The translations under genes were made by a program, and so were the position numbers. From contig JAKJXP020000027.1 in the NCBI GenBank assembly GCA_022225965.2, positions 310,001 to 374,000 on the forward strand: a stretch of DNA of 64,000 nucleotides, in the 5' to 3' direction. The DNA is from Diatrype stigma (lineage: Eukaryota > Ascomycota > Sordariomycetes > Xylariales > Diatrypaceae). The notes under the pieces are model-generated. The model was not told the DNA's origin. It searched no databases and saw only the letters and a list, made by a program, of their open reading frames with translations. This document shows positions 57,526 through 64,000 of this stretch, piece by piece (the first letter of the stretch is position 1; each line of letters opens with the position of its first letter).

Positions 57526-58943
57526 CGTGATTGGTTTTGAGTGTTTGTTAGCTGGATGGGTTTGTGTGTTTTCCTGTGTTGCTAGGTACGTGATGTTGGG
57601 GGGATGAGAATTGTTAGGAAAGCGAAGAAAGGGGAGGGAGATGATGATAATGTACGAAGTAGAAACATTCGCCGCTTTGGTGGCAATAGCTGACGACTGG
57701 AGGGCACGCCACGTGCCCGCGTAGGCAGCTATGTATGTACATACAAACAGTATACCTAGGTGCATAGGTACCTACCTACGCTGCATCCACTCAATCAACG
57801 CTGGTCTCACTTTTAGTTGGTTCCCGAATTGGGAAAGTGCCCGCGTTAGGCCCTGAGCTTCATGTTTGAGCCAATCATAATGTCAGGATTCATCAGATAA
57901 CCCAAATCCTATCTAGTATTTCGTAGTTCGTAGGTGTCTCTAATCGACTGGAATATGTGGTGAGTAGGTCAACTTTCGACCACCCATAATACAGTTACAT
58001 AGGAACATATGTCTCTATAAAGCATTATTAGGGGGAACCGGAGGATGTTTCATTCTCTGATATCAGCAGCTTCAGTCCTCCGGGCCGGGAATCAGTTCAG
58101 ATCGGTCTTATAGCACCAGTCTATCGCACCTATACTCCGTACCACTGCCTATCTAGGTATGCATAGTACTTCGTCCTTGCCCAATCATGTTGCTAGTGAG
58201 TTGGGTAATCATGGTAATATATCTAGGGAAATGGCACGATATCAGTATTCCTTATTGAAGACATAGCCTATTCTATACACATCTTGCTGTCTCGGAGCCG
58301 AGCTACGTAAGCAATAGTAAAACCGAGCTGACCCTGGATTTCGACCGAACCCTACGGCCGGTTTGCCGAAACGGCTCATGCTATGCTATTTAAGGGGTAA
58401 AATTTAACGGAAAGAGTGATGCCCAGTAGAGTTTTACTCGTTTCAAACAATCTTCATTTACGAAGTAAAGAGGTTGCAGCGGACGTGGCAACTAGCACAC
58501 TATATCATAATAAAGAACGGCGTCGAAAAGTTCCACTATACTCTCGTCCCAATACACTACCTACCATTGATGCCCACTTGAGAAGCAAGCTGGCAAGGAA
58601 ACCCTCGGAACCAACCATTATTTCCTTCTGTACCTCTGGACTATATTCGGAGCACCTGGTCCTGTCAACAGATGATTGACAGGTTAATGGCTACCCAACA
58701 GTAGCAAGAAAAGAAACTCATCTCAACAATCACAAGTCAGCCACACCGAATCGTTCGGAACGCCGACAACTGAACCACCCCCCACCATTATCAGCTCGGA
58801 CCTAACGGAGCTTAGCCGTCGGATCAGATAAGAAAATCTCCGAGTCTAAACTTCCCTAGTGTCCCATATTTAGGTAATTAGTTACATAAGTACCCGCGTA
58901 CCTCGATCGGACACCCTTCTTCCCTTCCCTTCCCTTCCCCAGA
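57526..58943. promoter_or_regulatory. Divergent intergenic region upstream of the AIM32-like gene
   Basis: 1.4 kb with an ACCTAGGT palindrome at 57754 and a CCTTCC repeat (58917-58939) directly before the AIM32-like start. The frame at 58416-58679 has no recognised features. Confidence 0.5.
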
Positions 58944-60261
58944 ATGCCGCCACATTCGACGACGACCGCGCAGCACGCCCCGGTGCCCCCATTGAAGCAG
59001 AAGATGGCGATGGGCTTGAAATCACTCCTCGGTGGGGCGAGGAAACTTGCGCTTGGCGGCGACGAGGCAGGGGCAGGCCCCCTGGAGGGCAAAGCCCCGA
59101 CCGCGGACGCGCTGTTCCCCCGGACGACGCCCGATGTCGACGGCGACGACTGCACGCACGACTGCCAGAGCTGTACCATCAAATACCCGCGCCATTTTAA
59201 GGTCGAGGAGAGCGATATGCTGTACGGCCACGTCAAGGGCTGGAGCACCCACGTCCTCGTCGCCACGGGCAAGAGCGACTGGGTGCGCGACGTCGAGGAC
59301 GAGAAGGGCAGCGTTATGCAGGCCATTGGGAGGGCGGAGAAGCCGGAGAACGGGGTAGGTTCAGGTTCCCTCTTGTTCAGTTATGCTACGCTCTGGTGGT
59401 ACTTGTTTCCCGCTCTCGGGCCAGAGTGCCCTTGTGCTCTTTAGGCTTTCCTGGTAGCTACTACTTACGGTTCATGCGATCGGCTCGCCCAGTCCTGTGC
59501 TAATACCAGTGCGCCGTTCCTAGAAACTCATGCTCTCGGCCTCCAACATCCCCATGCCGACGCACACGTCCGACTACTCGCAGCCGACGACGGTGCTGCT
59601 CCTGCCGGCGTTCGCGGTGATCGAGAACGTGACGCCGGCGTCGGTGCCGACGCTGATCGCCGAGTACGTGAACCGGGCGCCGACCAACACGTCGCCGCTC
59701 GCGCCCTTCGCCCTGCCCCGGTCGATCCCGGGCTCGCCCCTGGCCGCCCGCCCCTCGCCCCACCGCGCCCTGATCCTGCTCTGCTCCCAGAAGACGCGCG
59801 ACGCGCGCTGCGGCCAGAGCGCGCCGCTGCTGCGCAAGGAGCTCGAGCGCCACCTGCGCCCGCTGGGCCTGGCCCGCGACCTCGACGACCACCGCCCCGG
59901 CGGCGTGGGCGTCTACTTCATCAGCCACGTCGGCGGCCACAAGTACAGCGCCAACATGATGATCTACCGCCGCCCGGACGCGTTCGGGCTCGACGCCGTG
60001 GCCCGCGGCCAGCTGCCCGGCGAGGTCCCGCCCATCAAGACGGGGGATGTCGGTGCTGGTGCCAGAGAAGGAGGTGAGGAGGAAGGGGGGGAGAGTGGCG
60101 AAAGCGATGCCGGCGCCGCGCAGTGCATATGGCTGGCGCGCGTCAAGCCCGAGGACTGCGAGAACATCGTCAAGTACACGGTCCTTCAGGGCAAGGTGGT
60201 CAAGCCAGATCAGCAGCTCCGAGGCGGATTCGACCGCGCGAAGGGGTTGATGAGCTGGTGA
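58944..60261 (+). CDS. aim32: AIM32/Apd1-type thioredoxin-like [2Fe-2S] protein
   Basis: Two exons (58944-59354, 59524-60261) with a 169-bp phase-0 intron encode 382 residues of the sucrase/ferredoxin-like family. The C-terminal half carries the features of yeast Apd1 and Aim32: a Cys pair spaced by eight residues (C224 and C233 in 'CSQKTRDARC') and an HX3H motif (H272 and H276 in 'HVGGH'). These together bind an unusual His-containing [2Fe-2S] cluster. The N-terminal part has a further cysteine group, 'CTHDCQSC' at about residue 70, typical of the family. Aim32 is mitochondrial and Apd1 is cytosolic. Here the basic, Ser-poor first 40 residues are compatible with mitochondrial import, which is inferred. 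A Glu/Gly insert sits near residue 320. The protein ends in the usual 'KGLMSW'. Confidence 0.88.
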
Positions 60262-61217
60262 CGTAACGCGCTCGCGCGCACACCGCACGCGCGGTCGCGC
60301 CGGTTATACGGCATATAGACGTTTAGGTGTGTTCGACTCGATACGGGATATATGGACGGTCGGTCTGCTTTACGTTTGCTTGGCGAAGGCGAAGAATTGT
60401 TGCATTTTCAGTCTTTTCTGCGGAGCATGCATGGCGTGGGGCATAATAGTTAGAGCCAGAAAGGCTCTCACTCTATACAAGTATTACATATACATCACCG
60501 AGTGTTCATGAAAAAGGAAAACATTTAGAGGATAGATCAAACGAGGGAACGTCGTATCCAATGTGGGCATTATTTATGCATAACAGATGCGCGCAGAGAA
60601 AAAGAGCCACGAACAACTTCGAAGTCCAGATATGTATTGCCTAGAAATATAAAGATGAATGACTGTACAGTAACTATGACCAGTATATCATAACTCTCTG
60701 ACATGAACATTCTGCTGCTCTATTGACATATTACTGGTTGTAAAATGTGAGTATCATGATCAGATTATTGGCGCGTGTGTCGAGATATGCCCTGCGGATA
60801 ATGCGTACTTGGGTAAACATTCAATAGTTACGTAAATAGATAATAATCCCGATGCATTTGAGTTTCCTTCTAACCTGTATCAAGATTCTGAAGCTGTCAC
60901 CAGATTCCGAGGTGCGGTAGTGCCAAGCCTCGCCTGATGGCTGGGGTTTTGATGCATAACTACATAGGTGAATAATATCCACTAGGTTCCATCCATGTGA
61001 GCTCATAGTTGCCTCGGTCAACGGTCAACCTGGGCCGACCCTCACACTTTAGCGCGATTGATTGCCTCAAGCATCGTAATCAATACCAACACCGACAATC
61101 CATTGCGGTTGTCGACTTCATATTCCAGCCATTATCCAATGCGTTCCAAGCTATAGAGCTCTGTTGTTGTTGTTTCTTGCGAAATTCGTGTCATGGTAAT
61201 TCGGTAACTCGCCCATC
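60262..61217. other. Intergenic region between AIM32-like gene and PEX14
   Basis: 956 bp holding the 3' flank of one gene and the promoter of the other, both on the plus strand. A CGCGCGC-rich palindromic stretch lies at 60266-60300 just after the AIM32-like stop ('cgctcgcgcgcacaccgcacgcgcggtcgcgcc'-like, in two halves). Nothing else is recognised. Confidence 0.5.
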
Positions 61218-62601
61218 ATGACAATCCGCGAGGACATCGTGACCTCTGCCGTGTCCTGTAAGTCCCCCAGCCCCCCGGGAATGTCCCACGGATATGATGG
61301 CACAACAATCGTCTAACAATATCATTTTCCCTGTTCAGTTTTACAGGATCCAAACGTCGCCTCTTCCCCCATCGAGAGCCAGCTCTCGTTTCTACACTCC
61401 AAGAATTTAACACAGGAGGAGATCGATGCGGCCTACGCCCGGGCTGGGACAGCGTCACCGCCGTCACAGCAGGTAGTCCAGCAGCAGCGACATCAACAAC
61501 AGCCACCGGCGCCACAACCATACTATGGGCAGCAATACCCTTCACAACCTTACGGATGGCAAGCTCCTCCGCCAGAGCCGCCGAAACGGGATTGGAGGGA
61601 CTGGTTCATCATGGCGACAGTGATGGGCGGAGTTAGTTATGGCTTATACTCCCTGACCAAGGTAAGTTAGCACTCACTACTACCATCAACGAGCAAGACA
61701 AGCGCAGTTTTGTTGTTTGCTTCATCTATCTAGCTCAGGCACTGACACAGACGCGACGCACCAGCGTTACGTAGCTCCCCTCATCTCGCCGCCGACGCCG
61801 GAGAAGCTCGACAAGGACAAGGCGACGGTGGACGAGCAGTTCGAGAAGACGTTCGCGTCGCTGGAGCAGCTCGCCCGCGACACGGAGGCGCTGAAGGCGT
61901 CAGAGCAGGAGCGCACCGAGAAGCTCGACAAGGTGCTTGAGGAGCTCGAGGCCGTCATGCGGGACACCAAGGCCGCCGGCCGCCGACAGGAGGACGAGAC
62001 GGACCGCCTGCGCGACGACATGAAGACCCTTAAGGGCGCCATCCCCGGCGCCATGGCTGCCCACAAGGACTTTACCGACGGCCGCCTCAAGGAGATCGCC
62101 TCTGAGGTCCGGAGCCTCAAGGCCCTGATCGGCCAGAGGATGAATGCCCCCCCGGCTCCTGCTCCGGCCCCTGCTCCCTCTGTTGCCCCCACCCTTACCG
62201 CCTCCCCGACTACCACCACCCCTACAACGACGACAAGCAGCAACTTCCTCCGACCCACAACCAACGGCAGCGCGGCTCCCCTTAGCAGTCCCGCTACTGC
62301 CACCGGCACCCCGAGCTCCAGCTCAGCCCCCGCCAAGGAGAACGGGAGTGCCGCCAACAACGGAGACGGAGGCGCCTCAGTGTCCTCCCCCACCGCCGGC
62401 AAGCAGGACTATCTCTCCTCACTCGGCGGGCGCTCCAGTCCCTTCGGAAGCGGCGCGCCCGCCGGCAAGGCTTCCATCCCTGCGTGGCAGCTCGCAGCCG
62501 CCAAGAGCTCCGACCCCACCAGCACCGCCGGCGCCGCCGGCGGAGCTTCCTCCTCAACTGCAACGGCGGCCCAGCCAACGCAGGCGGGAAGCAGTTCGTA
62601 G
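61218..62601 (+). CDS. pex14: Peroxisomal membrane protein PEX14
   Basis: Three exons (61218-61257, 61339-61661, 61765-62601) encode 399 residues. Pex14 is the docking protein for cargo-loaded Pex5 on the peroxisome membrane and forms the import pore with it. The N-terminal domain is rebuilt across the first splice: 'EDIVTSAVSFLQDPNV' then 'SPIESQLSFLHSKNLTQEE', with the aromatic pocket that holds Pex5 WxxxF motifs. A Gln/Pro-rich linker, the conserved 'WRDWFIMATVMGGVSYGLY' membrane segment (about residues 98-118) and 'YVAPLISPPTPEKLD' follow. A coiled coil spans about 140-260, and the last 140 residues are Pro/Thr/Ser/Ala-rich. The first exon is only 40 bp; introns are 81 and 103 bp, all GTAAGT donors. 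Confidence 0.95.
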
Positions 62602-64000
62602 GATAATTAATGATAATACTTGGGTACAGCTAGTACGGGGGTGGAGGAGGAAACTGACGAACCGACCACCAACCTGATCCAAACTATGTAGTTACAGGGT
62701 TGGATTGGATCCACATGCGTGACGGAAGGGATGGATGGATGGACGGATGGATGGATACGTTTTGTTTTTGTCTTGTAAAAATACAGCAAATTAAGTAAGT
62801 GACTAGTTGCTTGGTTGATCGTTTGATTGATCGCGAGCCAAGTCGGAAATTGGGCATGGATTACTGTACCGAATTATTATTAAATGCACAGGGAGGGTTT
62901 TACATTTACAGCGTTATTGGATCGTTTGTATGTGTTTGGACTCCTGGACCTGCCTTCGTAGTAATTCACTTGACAGCGCGGCGATTATACTTAGATATAT
63001 GATAGATACGAATGCCGATCTCATCTCCTAACCTTGACCTGCATCAATACTAATGGACTGGAAGATGATCATATCATGTATGCAAAACCTAATGGCCAGG
63101 AACATCGCTGTCGTGGGCGTGGGAATGGTCTGGACCTGAAATCTATGCGCAATGCCTCTGTTTTACTAATACTAATCTAAACCACGCAGACATGTCCAAT
63201 TCGTTACCCGAATCATATCGGACATATCCTAATTATACTCACTTTTAAGTATATCGCATTTATTCGCTGCACAGATCTCTTGCCTCGTTGTACAGATCTC
63301 TTGCTCCGGCTTCGAGGATCCGCTGAGACTGAGACATCACATATGCTTAGCTAGGCAGTGCCGAGGCCCAACTAGCAGTCGTAAGTGGCCGGATTTCTAA
63401 GCGATCTGAACAGCGGCGAGATGACAGGGGTGCAAGCAAAGCCGTGTCTTCAGCTTGGGACGAATGACACTGGCGTCATGACTCTTTTTCACATGGCGTC
63501 GGATTTGCCTCCAGCTCATCACAGCCTTTACATCCACGTTGCCGCCGGCTGCTGGTTACAGCTCATTTTATTGTAAGTATAGCTTAATAACGGGGCCGGG
63601 GTCGAGAGCTGGTCCAAAGGATGGCAGGGGATGTTTTGGCATACATACTTGGCTGCTCCAATGATATCATGTTCTCGGCAGTGCAACTACTACATTCAAG
63701 TACTTCTTAGGTATGATACTTATTTGCTACACCGATACGTGAAACCATTGGCAGTGGAGACCACGACGATACCTGAATACCTGCTTTAACCTGCTCTCAC
63801 AACCTGCTTTGGTATGTAGCGCAGCACCTTCAAATCACCCCCCTACTTAAACCCGTTGGGTACTTGGCTTCTTCAGATTCGTCTAAGTCATTTCGTGAAG
63901 AGTATATATCAGACCTAATCAACGAGCTCTTTGTGAATACTCGTCTACATTGCTTGTTATTCCATTATTGCCACTGCCGAGGCAGTCGAGGACTACTAAT
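62602..64000. other. 3' flank of PEX14 to window end
   Basis: No supported gene. A GGAT repeat lies at 62729-62757. A TATATAT stretch near 63902 could belong to the promoter of a gene beyond the right edge. Small frames (62799-63002, 63385-63576) have no family features. Confidence 0.5.
62729..62757 (+). repeat. GGAT tetranucleotide repeat
   Basis: Seven GGAT/GGAC units about 130 bp after the PEX14 stop, probably in its 3' UTR. Confidence 0.9.

Noticed and set aside
58416..58679. Plus-strand frame of 87 codons
   Set aside because: No features, AT-rich context and no conserved ending.

Overview
The window is nuclear DNA of a filamentous ascomycete (Pezizomycotina, most likely Sordariomycetes). 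Genes carry short introns (51-231 bp) with GT..AG borders, many proteins hold long disordered, simple-sequence-rich stretches, and intergenic regions of 0.5-7 kb are full of microsatellites and short ACCTAGGT palindromes. I saw no transposon, rRNA, tRNA, CRISPR or operon.

Layout. 1-777 (-): N-terminal part of an Mdm1/SNX13-type PXA protein cut by the window edge. 1415-2368 (-): tRNA m7G46 methyltransferase Trm8. 3360-6276 (+): formin-like protein with GBD/FH3 but no FH1/FH2. A gene-poor 7.3-kb stretch follows, holding a candidate structured RNA gene near 9.8-10.2 kb. 13610-14454 (+): GRAM/WBP2-like protein. 15367-16175 (+): complex III hinge subunit QCR6. 20645-22748 (+): SLC49/FLVCR-like MFS transporter. 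23517-25115 (-): 3-ketosteroid reductase ERG27. 26805-27291 (+): small membrane protein, convergent with homoserine dehydrogenase (27387-28577, -). 29072-30493 (+): CCDC174-like nuclear protein. 32289-34723 (-): single-pass membrane protein of a fungal family. 38723-40280 (+): class V PLP enzyme related to EGT2. 42518-43390 (+): disordered Pro/Gly/His-rich protein. 46207-48210 (+): BCS1-type AAA ATPase. 50751-52367 (+): HMG-CoA synthase ERG13. 54199-56721 (+): large disordered protein. 57325-57525 (-): 66-residue protein. 58944-60261 (+): AIM32/Apd1-type Fe-S protein. 61218-62601 (+): peroxin PEX14.

The genes are mostly housekeeping functions with no shared pathway cluster. ERG13 and ERG27 both serve sterol synthesis but lie about 25 kb apart. 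QCR6 and the BCS1-type ATPase both relate to respiratory complex III but are also distant. Exon borders were set by reading frames across GT..AG sites and by family continuity. Every spliced model given closes to a whole number of codons.

I found no convincing new multi-gene system. The most interesting unexplained item is the GC-rich, hairpin-dense segment at about 9782-10198. It has an upstream TATA-like box, two GAAA tetraloop hairpins and a downstream T5, and looks like a Pol III type RNA gene whose identity I cannot settle.
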